Shown piece by piece: positions 18,872 to 26,575 of a stretch of 64,000 nt of DNA (positions within the stretch are counted from its first letter, which is position 1; each line of letters starts with the position of its first letter). Below the pieces are notes generated by a model, which was not told where the DNA came from, made no database searches, and saw only the letters and a list, made by a program, of their open reading frames with translations. Location: contig NZ_SIHJ01000001.1 in NCBI RefSeq assembly GCF_007859765.1, positions 2,991,075-3,055,074 on the forward strand, written 5' to 3'. Source of the stretch: Posidoniimonas corsicana (GTDB lineage: Bacteria > Planctomycetota > Planctomycetia > Pirellulales > Lacipirellulaceae). A program made the translations under genes and the position numbers.

Positions 18872-20596
18872 ATGCCCGCCCTCGCTTCGCGTTGCCTGCT
18901 CGCGGCCGCCTGCCTGCTGCTGCTCACCCCGCCGACCGGCTCGGCCGCCGAGCCGGCCCCGGCCGATGACCAGCGCATGGCGTGGTGGCGGGACGCCAAG
19001 TTCGGGATGTTCATCCACTGGGGCGTGTACGCGGCGCCCGCCGGCAACTACCACGGGGAGCAGGTCCCCTGGATCGGCGAGTGGATCATGCGGCAGGCGA
19101 AGATCCCGGTGGCCGAGTACCGCGGCTACGCGGAGGAGTTCGTCCCCACCAAGTACGACCCCCAGGCGTGGGCTACGTTGGCCAAGCAGGCCGGCATGCG
19201 GTACGTGGTGATCACCTCCAAGCACCACGACGGCTTCGCGCTGTACGACTCGTCGGTCACCGACTGGGACATCGCGGACGCGTCGCCGTACGGCAAGGAC
19301 CTGCTGGCGCCGCTGTCCGAGGCGGTGCGGGGCGAGGGGCTGAAGTTCGGCCTCTACTACTCGCAGGCCCAGGACTGGACCCACCCGGGCGGGGCCAAGG
19401 CCGGCTACGACGAGGGCGCCGGCTGGGACGAGGCCCACCGCGGCCGCTTCGACAAGTACCTGCAGGACATCGCCGTGCCGCAGACCGAAGAGATCCTCAC
19501 GCGGTTCAAGCCCGACGTGCTGTGGTGGGACACGCCGGTGTGGATGAACAAGGAGCGCGCCCAGCCGCTGCACGACCTGCTGTCGGCGACGCCCGGCATC
19601 ATCACCAACAACCGCCTGGGCGGCGGCTACGCGGGGGACACCGAGACCCCCGAGCAGCACATCCCCGCCACCGGCTTCAAGGGCCGCGACTGGGAAACGT
19701 GCATGACGATGAACGACACCTGGGGCTACAAGTCGTTCGACCACAACTGGAAGAGCACCGAGACCCTGCTGCACAACCTGGTCGACATCGTTTCCAAGGG
19801 GGGCAACTACCTGCTGAACGTGGGGCCGACCGCCGAGGGCGAGATCCCGCCCGAGTCGATCGAACGCCTGCAGGAGATCGGCGCGTGGATGGAGGTCAAT
19901 GGCGACGCCATCTACGGCACGACCGCCAGCCCCTGCCGCCGGCCCGAGTGGGGTCGCCTGACCCGCAAGGGCGAGCGGCTGTTCCTGCACGTGTTCGACT
20001 GGCCGTCGGACGGCGTGGTGCGCGTCCCGCTGCGGGTCGCGACCTCCTACTGCCGCCTGCTGTCGGACCCGAGCGTCGGCTACTCCGTGACCGGCGGCGA
20101 GGAGGGCCTGGAGGTCCGCCTGACCGGCGCGGCGCCCGACGCGGTCTGCTCGGTCGTCGAGCTGGGCATCGAGGGCGAGCCGGAGGAGGTGTTCCAGTGG
20201 ACGAAGCCGCAGGCCGACGGTCGCCTGGTGCTGGCCGCGGCCGCCGCCCAGACCGAGGGCCATGTCCAGCAGGAACGCATCCACGGCCAGACCAGCCTCG
20301 GCTACTGGACCGAGCCGACCGACGCGGTGCGGTGGCGGGTCGAGCTCCCCGCCGCCACCCGCTTTCGGGTGTCCGCCGAGGTCGCCGCGCCCGCCAAGGC
20401 CGGCCTGACCGTGGCCGCCGCGGGCGGGCGCCTCGGCGCCGAGGTCACCCCGACCGGCGGCTACCAGGACTTCGCCGTGCAGGAGCTCGGCGAAGTCAGC
20501 GTGGATGCGGGCCAGACGGTCCTCGAGCTGCAGCCCAGGGCGGCCGGCTGGAACCCCATCAACCTGCGTTCGGTCACCCTCACGCCGGTCGACTGA
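18872..20596 (+). CDS. Alpha-L-fucosidase, GH29
   Basis: 574 residues from ATG 18872, chosen because GGGAG lies just upstream and a clean signal peptide follows (LLAAACLLLLTPPTGSAA). The GH29 barrel shows WWRDAKFGMFIHWGVYA, KHHDGFALYDS, DWDIADASPYGKDLL and the nucleophile region DVLWWDTPVWM (Asp about residue 219). The region KGGNYLLNVGPTAEGEIP closes the catalytic domain. A C-terminal extension (about 440-574, ending LRSVTLTPVD) looks like a beta-sandwich module. GH29 enzymes remove alpha-L-fucose from algal or host glycans, in keeping with a marine or polysaccharide-degrading planctomycete. It seems monocistronic; the alkaline phosphatase gene has its own candidate promoter. Confidence 0.94.
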   Translation: MPALASRCLLAAACLLLLTPPTGSAAEPAPADDQRMAWWRDAKFGMFIHWGVYAAPAGNYHGEQVPWIGEWIMRQAKIPVAEYRGYAEEFVPTKYDPQAWATLAKQAGMRYVVITSKHHDGFALYDSSVTDWDIADASPYGKDLLAPLSEAVRGEGLKFGLYYSQAQDWTHPGGAKAGYDEGAGWDEAHRGRFDKYLQDIAVPQTEEILTRFKPDVLWWDTPVWMNKERAQPLHDLLSATPGIITNNRLGGGYAGDTETPEQHIPATGFKGRDWETCMTMNDTWGYKSFDHNWKSTETLLHNLVDIVSKGGNYLLNVGPTAEGEIPPESIERLQEIGAWMEVNGDAIYGTTASPCRRPEWGRLTRKGERLFLHVFDWPSDGVVRVPLRVATSYCRLLSDPSVGYSVTGGEEGLEVRLTGAAPDAVCSVVELGIEGEPEEVFQWTKPQADGRLVLAAAAAQTEGHVQQERIHGQTSLGYWTEPTDAVRWRVELPAATRFRVSAEVAAPAKAGLTVAAAGGRLGAEVTPTGGYQDFAVQELGEVSVDAGQTVLELQPRAAGWNPINLRSVTLTPVD

Positions 20597-20635
20597 CCGG
20601 CCGATCCGCCGCAAATCCGGGATCTGACCCTCTGC

Positions 20636-20665
20636 TTGCACGGGCGGGTTGCGCGCACGCATAAT
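20636..20665 (+). promoter_or_regulatory. Sigma70-like promoter candidate for the alkaline phosphatase gene
   Basis: TTGCAC (20636-20641), an 18-bp spacer and CATAAT (20660-20665, five of six consensus bases), about 58 bp upstream of the start at 20724. No Pho box could be recognised by eye. Confidence 0.45.
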
Positions 20666-20723
20666 AGAGGGCTATCCCGCCCCCTTCCTCGCCTCCCGCC
20701 CGCCCACGCTCATCTCCGCCGCC

Positions 20724-22382
20724 ATGCCCATGCTCCGCGCCCTGCTCGCCGCCGCCCTGCTGACGCCGGCGTTGTCCGCTTCGGCCGACTGGATCCGCGA
20801 CCTCCAGGCCGACGCCGTCGAGACCAAGTCCAGCCCCGCCGCGCACTGGGGCCCCAAGCCGGGCCAGTACAGCAGCTGGACGACGCACTCCAACCGCCTG
20901 ATCCCGGTGTACACCTTCGGCACGCTCGGCGCCGGCGAGGGGATCGACCTCGGCAGCTACACCGGCGCGAAGAGCCCCTACCGCGACCCGGCCGCGCTGC
21001 GGCGGATGTACCGCGCCGACCAGCAGCTCTCGGTGTGTGACACCGCGGACTACATGGACCAGACCAACATCTTCGACCTGCAGCTCGCCGCGGTCGAGGC
21101 CGGCAAGAAGAACGTCATCCTCGTGGTGTTCGACGGCATGGACTGGCAGACCACCTACGCGGCCGCCACCCACAACCTGCAGAAGGTCGCCTACCGTGAG
21201 GGACGCGGCGAGGGCACCCACTTCCAGGAGTACCAGGCCGACGGCACCACCCAGTTCGGCTGGATGGTCACCAGCCCGGGGCGCGACGGCATCCAGGTGA
21301 ACGTCAGCAAGCAGAAGGTCCACAACCCCAGCGGCGGCCTGGCCGGCGGGTACGACCCGCGCGTGGCCGGCTACCACCCCTGGTCCGTGTGCCGGCAGCC
21401 GGAATACCTCATCGCCGAGACCGCGGACCGGGCCGCGCGGCACGCCTACACCGACTCGGCCAGCTCGGCCACCAGCATGATGTGCGGCGTCAAGACGTTC
21501 AACGGCGCGATCGGCGTGACGGCCGAGGGCCGGCCGGCGCCGTCGGTGGCGCACATCGCGCAGTCGCACGGCTACCGCGTCGGCGTGGTGACGAGCGTCC
21601 CCATCAGCCACGCCACGCCCGCGTCGGCCTACGGCCACAACGTCAGCCGCGGCGACTACCAGGACCTCACCCGCGACCTGCTGGGGCGGCCCTCGGTCAG
21701 CCACCCCGACCAGCCCCTCGCCGGCATGGACGTGGTGATCGGCGGCGGGCACGGCGTCGAGGTGCTGGAGGACGGCGACCAGGGGGACAACTTTGTCCCC
21801 GGCAACAAGTACCTCACCTTCCAGGACATGAAGGCCATCGACGAGCGCAATGGCGGCCCCTACGTGGTGGCCCAACGCACCGATGGCGTGCTGGGCGGCA
21901 GCGGACTGGCCCAGGCCGCCCACCAGGCGGTCGAGGAGGGCAAACGGCTGTTCGGCTACTACGGCGTCGCCAGCGATTACGACAAGGACAGCGGCCACCT
22001 GCCGTACGCCTCGGCCGACGGCGCCTACGACCCGGCGCCTGGCGTCGACGGCGTGGAGATGTCCTACTCGAAGGAGGACCTCGCCGAGAACCCGACCCTC
22101 GCGGAGATGACCTCCGCCGCCCTAACCGTGCTGAGCGCCGGCGACAAGCCGTTCTGGGTGCTCGTCGAGGCCGGCGACGTCGACTGGGCCAACCACAGCA
22201 ACAACCTGGACGCCTCGATCGGCGCGGTGAACTGTGGCGACCAGGCGGTCCGCGTCATCACGGACTGGGTCGAGAAGAACAGCAACTGGGACGAGACCGT
22301 GCTGATCGTCACGGCCGACCACGGGCACTACCTGGTGCTCGACGACCCCGCGCTGCTGATCCCGCCGGCGGAGTCCGAGTAG
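20724..22382 (+). CDS. Alkaline phosphatase, PhoA superfamily, exported
   Basis: 552 residues from ATG 20724 with a signal peptide (LLAAALLTPALSASA). Metal ligand Asp is in NVILVVFDGMDWQ. The catalytic serine is in the canonical YTDSASSATSMMCG. Downstream metal-binding stretches include DVVIGGGHGVEV, VEAGDVDWANHSNNL and VTADHGHYL. It hydrolyses phosphomonoesters in the periplasm for phosphate acquisition. The first 110 residues after the signal peptide form an extra N-terminal segment (HWGPKPGQYSSWTTHS). It is convergent with two small lipoprotein genes, with only 10 bp between stops. Confidence 0.93.
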   Translation: MPMLRALLAAALLTPALSASADWIRDLQADAVETKSSPAAHWGPKPGQYSSWTTHSNRLIPVYTFGTLGAGEGIDLGSYTGAKSPYRDPAALRRMYRADQQLSVCDTADYMDQTNIFDLQLAAVEAGKKNVILVVFDGMDWQTTYAAATHNLQKVAYREGRGEGTHFQEYQADGTTQFGWMVTSPGRDGIQVNVSKQKVHNPSGGLAGGYDPRVAGYHPWSVCRQPEYLIAETADRAARHAYTDSASSATSMMCGVKTFNGAIGVTAEGRPAPSVAHIAQSHGYRVGVVTSVPISHATPASAYGHNVSRGDYQDLTRDLLGRPSVSHPDQPLAGMDVVIGGGHGVEVLEDGDQGDNFVPGNKYLTFQDMKAIDERNGGPYVVAQRTDGVLGGSGLAQAAHQAVEEGKRLFGYYGVASDYDKDSGHLPYASADGAYDPAPGVDGVEMSYSKEDLAENPTLAEMTSAALTVLSAGDKPFWVLVEAGDVDWANHSNNLDASIGAVNCGDQAVRVITDWVEKNSNWDETVLIVTADHGHYLVLDDPALLIPPAESE

Positions 22383-22392
22383 CCCGCCCCGA

Positions 22393-22611
22393 CTACTCGG
22401 CGGTGGGCTGGGCGCCGTCTTCTGTAGGCGCCGGAGGCTGACGAGAGCCGGGGCCCGGGGCGAAGTACTGCACGTCGTCCGTCATGTAAGACATGGTTGG
22501 CAGCGGCGTCACAACCGCCTCGGTGCGGCAGCCAAGCGAAGCGGCGCCCGCCAGCATCAACGTGCCGGCGGCCCACAACGCGGGCCGGTAAACGCCTGCT
22601 AGCTTCCGCAC
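22393..22611 (-). CDS. Small TDDVQY-motif lipoprotein-like protein (copy 2)
   Basis: 72 residues. The GTG start at 22611 is fixed by a strong AAGGAG 6 nt upstream. A hydrophobic signal (LWAAGTLMLAGAASLGC) ends in a lipobox-like Cys, although the -3 residue is Ser rather than Leu. The mature part carries MSYMTDDVQYFAPGPG and a Pro-rich tail. It is clearly a paralogue of the gene 25 bp upstream, sharing WAAGxxMLAGxAS and TDDVQY. The function is unknown; it is probably a membrane-anchored protein. Confidence 0.8.
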   Translation of the reverse strand: MRKLAGVYRPALWAAGTLMLAGAASLGCRTEAVVTPLPTMSYMTDDVQYFAPGPGSRQPPAPTEDGAQPTAE

Positions 22612-22636
22612 GGCATGCTCCTTCGGGAGGCTGCGA

Positions 22637-22885
22637 CTACGGGCAGCAGTTCGGCTGAGCGCTGCTCTCGTACGCCTCGCGGTCCGCCTTCAGCGCGGCC
22701 GCCTCGCGGGCGAGCTTGAACTCGGGTCCCGGGGCGTAGTACTGCACGTCGTCGGTCAGGTACCAGGGGCTCGGGAGCGTCTGGCCCGCGACGTCCACCT
22801 GGCACCCGGTCGAGGCGATCCCGGCCAGCATCACCGCACCAGCGGCCCAGACCTGAAAACGGTTGCTGCGAGTAGCCTTGTTCAT
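22637..22885 (-). CDS. Small TDDVQY-motif lipoprotein-like protein (copy 1)
   Basis: 82 residues from ATG 22885 (GGAG about 9 nt upstream); the longer reading to 23020 adds an unlikely leader. The signal VWAAGAVMLAGIASTGC ends at a lipobox-like Cys. The mature part reads SPWYLTDDVQYYAPGPEFKL then AREAAALKADREAYES, a short charged helix, ending in NCCP. The second gene lacks this helix. It heads a two-gene operon. I do not recognise a function. Confidence 0.8.
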   Translation of the reverse strand: MNKATRSNRFQVWAAGAVMLAGIASTGCQVDVAGQTLPSPWYLTDDVQYYAPGPEFKLAREAAALKADREAYESSAQPNCCP

Positions 22886-23153
22886 CGCGGAGGTCTCCGT
22901 CCAACGCTCGCCGGTCAGCCAAACCGATGGCCCCGGCAGGATTGATAGCATTCGATTCACGCGGCCCGTCAGAACCGCTGCCATCGTTATCGTCGGACCA
23001 ACCCGCAAACTTTGACTCAATCCGACGGTTTTCTCGTCCCGACCGTCCGCGGGCGGCGCCAGCGGGCCACTTCCGCGCGGCGGGAATTGTGCTCAAAGCA
23101 TTTGCTGACATACACTTACCCTGCATCCCCACCCCCTTCCTCTCCGGTCCCGC

Positions 23154-24989
23154 ATGACTCTAAGCCCCCTGTACCTCTCCGGCGTGCTGGCGCTCGGCAT
23201 CGCCGCCCAGTGGCTGGCCTGGCGGATCAAGCTCCCTGCTATCGTGCTGCTGCTGGTGTTCGGGTTCGGGCTGGGCGCGTTGAACGTGCGGCCCCCGTCC
23301 GACGACATCATCTTCCCGTTCGTGTCGCTGGCGGTCGGCGTGATCCTGTTCGAGGGGGGCCTCAGCCTGCGGCTGCGGGAACTGAAGGACATCGGCCACG
23401 TCGTGACCCGGCTGGTGACCGTCGGGCTGGTGGTGACCTGGCTCGCCACCGCGGTCGCGGCCCACTGGCTGCTCGGCTTCGGCTGGGCCATGTCCGGGCT
23501 GCTGGGGGCGTTGCTTACCGTCAGCGGGCCGACGGTCGTGCTGCCGCTGCTGCGGCAGGTGCGGCCGGAGAAACGCATCGGCTCGGTCATCAAGTGGGAG
23601 GGCATCGTCAACGACCCCATCGGCGCCGTGCTGGCGGCCCTGGTGTTCGAGGCGGTCGCCCACGGCGACACGGTCGGCCAGTCGGCCCAGGGCCTGATGC
23701 TCACGACCGTGGTGGGCGTGTTGCTGGGCGCGCTGGCGGCGACCGTGGTGATCCAGTTGCACAGCCGGTTCTTGGTGCCGGACTACCTGCAGAACGCGGC
23801 CATCCTCAGCCTGGTGGTGCTGGTGTTTGCTATCAGCAACTACCTGCAGCACGAGTCCGGCCTGGTCACCGTGACCGTCATGGGCGTGCTGCTGGCCAAC
23901 CAGCCGTGGGTCACGATCCACCACGTGATGGAGTTCAAGGAGAACCTCCGGGTGCTCCTGATATCCGTGCTGTTCATCGTGCTCTCTTCGCGGGTAGAGA
24001 TCAGCGGCGAGCAGCTGGCCGACTTCGGCGTGGGCGGGTGGCTGTTCATCGCCACGCTGATCCTGCTGATCCGACCGGCCGCGGTGCTGATCGCTACCGC
24101 CGGCAGCGAGCTGTCGCGCAACGAGCGGCTGCTGCTCGGCTGGATCCACCCCCGCGGCATCGTGGCGGCTGCGGTCGCCTCGCTGCTGGCCACCGAGCTG
24201 GCCGACACGCCCTACGCCGAGCAGGCGGACAAGTTCGTGCTGGCCACGTTCCTGGTGATCGTCGGCACCGTAGTGGTGTACGGCCTGACGCTGGCGCCGG
24301 TCGCGCGGTGGCTTGGCCTGTCGCGTCAGGACCCGCAGGGCGTGCTGTTCGCCGGCGCCTCGCCGATGGTCAAGGAGATCGCCCTCTCGCTGCACGCCGA
24401 GGGCTTCACCACGCTGCTGGTGGACACCAACGCCGAGAACATCGCCGCCGCCCGCATGGCCGGGCTGCCGGTCTACTACGGCAGCATCGCCAGCGACCGC
24501 GTGCGCAACGACGCCGACCTGGGCGGCATCGGCCGGCTGCTCGCCATGACGCCGAACGACGAGATCAACTCGATCGCCGCCATGGAGTTCTCCGAACGCC
24601 TGGGCAGCGCCAACACCTACCAGCTGGCGCAGCACGAGTCGCGCGAGCGGCACGAGCGGGTGCCCCACCACCTCCGCGGCCGCACGCTGTTCCGCGAGGG
24701 CATCACCTACGAGGCGCTCGCCGCGCGGTTCGAGAAGGGCCACGTGATCAAGAAGACCACGCTCACCGAAGACTTCACCATCGAGAACTTCCGCGCCAAG
24801 TACCCCGACGCGCTGATCCTGTTCACCGTGCCGGAGAAGGGGCGCCTGCGGGTTTCGGTGGCCGGGCACAAGCTCGACCCCAAGCCCGGCAAGAAGCTGG
24901 TCGCCCTGATCGACGAGAGCGACGACTCGCACGCCGAGATCCCCGCCGCGCAGACCGCCGACAACCAGGCGTCCGCCGCCCAGGCCTGA
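23154..24989 (+). CDS. CPA1-type Na+(K+)/H+ antiporter with C-terminal RCK-like domain
   Basis: 611 residues. About twelve hydrophobic helices in residues 1-385 (e.g. IVLLLVFGFGLGALNV, VSLAVGVILFEGGLSLRLRE) include the conserved CPA segments TVSGPTVVLPLLRQ, KWEGIVNDPIGAVLA and GWIHPRGIVAAAVASLLA. The cytoplasmic tail (about 395-520) resembles a TrkA-N nucleotide-binding domain (VLFAGASPMVKEIALSLH, LLVDTNAENIAAARMAG) but lacks a textbook GxGxxG. The protein exchanges Na+ or K+ for H+ across the inner membrane. A weak promoter, TTGTGC-N18-TACACT (23087-23116), lies upstream. It is monocistronic. Confidence 0.9.
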   Translation: MTLSPLYLSGVLALGIAAQWLAWRIKLPAIVLLLVFGFGLGALNVRPPSDDIIFPFVSLAVGVILFEGGLSLRLRELKDIGHVVTRLVTVGLVVTWLATAVAAHWLLGFGWAMSGLLGALLTVSGPTVVLPLLRQVRPEKRIGSVIKWEGIVNDPIGAVLAALVFEAVAHGDTVGQSAQGLMLTTVVGVLLGALAATVVIQLHSRFLVPDYLQNAAILSLVVLVFAISNYLQHESGLVTVTVMGVLLANQPWVTIHHVMEFKENLRVLLISVLFIVLSSRVEISGEQLADFGVGGWLFIATLILLIRPAAVLIATAGSELSRNERLLLGWIHPRGIVAAAVASLLATELADTPYAEQADKFVLATFLVIVGTVVVYGLTLAPVARWLGLSRQDPQGVLFAGASPMVKEIALSLHAEGFTTLLVDTNAENIAAARMAGLPVYYGSIASDRVRNDADLGGIGRLLAMTPNDEINSIAAMEFSERLGSANTYQLAQHESRERHERVPHHLRGRTLFREGITYEALAARFEKGHVIKKTTLTEDFTIENFRAKYPDALILFTVPEKGRLRVSVAGHKLDPKPGKKLVALIDESDDSHAEIPAAQTADNQASAAQA

Positions 24990-25060
24990 CGGGGGGAAGC
25001 CGTTGTTGGAGTCCGGCCTTGAGGCCGCTGGCTGTGGAGGCTGCCGGCGCTCACGGCGGG

Positions 25061-25498
25061 CTACCCATCCAAGTCTTTCTGCATCTCCACATGCGCGATG
25101 CCCACCTCCTCGAACTCGCCGCCCACCAGTCGGTAGCCGAGTTTTTCGTAGAACCCGATCGCCGGCACGCGGGCGTGGAGCGTCACGCTGGTGTAGCCCC
25201 GCTCGACCAGCGCGGGCTCAACCGACCCCAGCAGCCGACGGCCATATCCGCGTCCCTGCTGGGTCGGATCGACGGCCATCTGCCTGAGCTGCACGGCGGT
25301 TGGCGAGGTCGGCTTGGCGACCACGCAGGCCAGCAGCTCGGCGGCCTCGAACAGGCCGAAGTGTAATTGGTCCGCCTCGCCAGCGAGGTCTTCCTGGAAG
25401 AGGTCCAGGCCGAGCGGGCTACGCAGCACCGCCTGCCGCAAGCGACACGCGCGGCGGTAGTCGTCCGAGTTGTGGGCGATCTCTCGAAACTGCGGCAT
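25061..25498 (-). CDS. GNAT family N-acetyltransferase
   Basis: 145 residues, single GNAT domain. Acetyl-CoA binding motif A is LRQMAVDPTQQGRGYGRRLL, and motif B is present as VPAIGFYEKLGYRLVG. The N-terminus REIAHNSDDYRRACRLRQAV is typical of small-molecule acetyltransferases. The substrate is unknown. It is convergent with the antiporter gene (71 bp between stops) and 19 bp downstream of the Cys-rich gene, so it could be co-transcribed with that gene. Confidence 0.88.
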   Translation of the reverse strand: MPQFREIAHNSDDYRRACRLRQAVLRSPLGLDLFQEDLAGEADQLHFGLFEAAELLACVVAKPTSPTAVQLRQMAVDPTQQGRGYGRRLLGSVEPALVERGYTSVTLHARVPAIGFYEKLGYRLVGGEFEEVGIAHVEMQKDLDG

Positions 25499-25517
25499 CT
25501 CGCTAAGTCCTAGCGCG

Positions 25518-26084
25518 TCAGCGTGGATCGATCTGCTCGATGACGCGGCGAAAGTGCTCGTAATCGGACTTCGCTTCCCGGATCGAGAGCCCTGGATTGA
25601 TTCTGCGATGCTCTTTGATGAAGGCCAGCTGGTTGCCAGTAAAAGCGTGATCAGACAAGGCTTTGGTTGTCACCTTCGGTGGGGCAAGCTGCAGATAGAC
25701 ATGATCGGGACGCCATGATCCCCAATCGAGCCCACGGTGAAAGTGTCCCCACTTGTCTGCATCTTTCAAACAGTGAAACCCGTGTACGTTGTCGACCTGC
25801 AAGTGAACACAACTAACGCACTTCCTGGGTACCGCCACTTTTGCCGAAATAAAGCCGTCTTCGTAGAGCACAGGATCGGTAGGGCCATCGACGCCACAAG
25901 GACCGTGATCTAGGTGGAGTAAGCAGCCTACTTCCTCAACGAATCGCGTACACTCGCCCTCGAACAGGTGGCGGCAATCGGCGCATTTATTAGGAACCGT
26001 CCCTACAAATCCCAAGTGGCCGTATGGCGAGGGCGGATCGATGGGGCCGTCAACGGGACATGGTGGGAAGTAGCGGTGAAACAT
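25518..26084 (-). CDS. Cys-rich protein with duplicated CxxC module, unknown function
   Basis: 188 residues if read from ATG 26084; an in-frame TTG at 26099 is possible, and neither has a good ribosome-binding site. Two repeated modules are visible: CPVDGPIDPPSP with VPNKCADCRHLFEGEC, and CGVDGPTDPVLY with VPRKCVSCVHLQVDN then HGFHC. Each looks like a small zinc or Fe-S binding knuckle. The C-terminal 40 residues (NQLAFIKEHRRINPGLSIRE) form a predicted helical segment. No signal peptide. Base composition is clearly less GC-rich than its neighbours, suggesting relatively recent acquisition. I do not recognise the family. Confidence 0.65.
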   Translation of the reverse strand: MFHRYFPPCPVDGPIDPPSPYGHLGFVGTVPNKCADCRHLFEGECTRFVEEVGCLLHLDHGPCGVDGPTDPVLYEDGFISAKVAVPRKCVSCVHLQVDNVHGFHCLKDADKWGHFHRGLDWGSWRPDHVYLQLAPPKVTTKALSDHAFTGNQLAFIKEHRRINPGLSIREAKSDYEHFRRVIEQIDPR

Positions 26085-26575
26085 GGAAGGAGCAGGCAAC
26101 CGTTAGGGATTCCGTTGTGAACGTCTGCCCCTGCATTGTACGAGAACCTGGTTCTCTCAAACTGGACGGGTCCGACTCCCTAGTTGGAGCCCTGCGGTGG
26201 GTGGGGTGTCAAAGTGGTAGTACCGCGTGTTGTCTCCAGGTTTTCGGTAGAATCCGGCCACCCATCGCGATCTAATGAGGAGACGGGCGAGCTCCGTCTC
26301 CCCGTTGTTCGGCCGCTCGGCCATATCGGAGTTGTGTTCATTCTTGTCGACCAAATCGGACAAAACCCCTCGGCGGCGGCGCCCACTGGATTCCCCGTAA
26401 GCCAAACGTCAAAAACGACTTAAGCGAAAACCAGGGGGAAGATACGCCCGGAGTTTTGTCCCCTCCGCGGGTGTTTTTGGACAAAACGAAAGGGACAAAA
26501 CCCCACCGGCCGCCGCTGTGGCGGCGCCGGCTCTACCTCCTGTTCCTGGCCCACTCCTCTTAGCCGATCTCGCCG
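26085..26575. other. AT-richer intergenic region with repeat element copy 1
   Basis: 491 bp with no supported gene. It contains the element described at 26229-26505 and a perfect 8-bp hairpin (GGAGACGG 26279-26286 / CCGTCTCC 26294-26301). An 82-codon frame at 26157-26405 on the minus strand reads through these repeats and is treated as a decayed remnant. Confidence 0.55.
26229..26505 (-). repeat. Dispersed GTTTTGTCC element, copy 1, with decayed coding remnant
   Basis: Read on the minus strand: GGACAAAAC/GTTTTGTCC motifs at 26494-26502, 26480-26488 and 26454-26462, then an 18-nt block GTTTTGTCCGATTTGGTC at 26367-26350, then a 54-nt remnant at 26282-26229 translating as LLIRSRWVAGFYRKPGDN. 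The second locus (54262-54689, plus strand) has the same motif cluster followed by a remnant PLIGSRQVAGFYANPGKN. The two remnants share 40 of 54 bases by hand alignment. The 18-nt block also occurs exactly at 54409-54426. Confidence 0.7.

Noticed and set aside
26157-26405. 82-codon minus-strand frame between the Cys-rich gene and the CE12 gene
   Set aside because: It reads straight through the GTTTTGTCC block and the hairpin, has no ribosome-binding site, and its only conserved part is the remnant shared with 54633-54686; treated as decayed.
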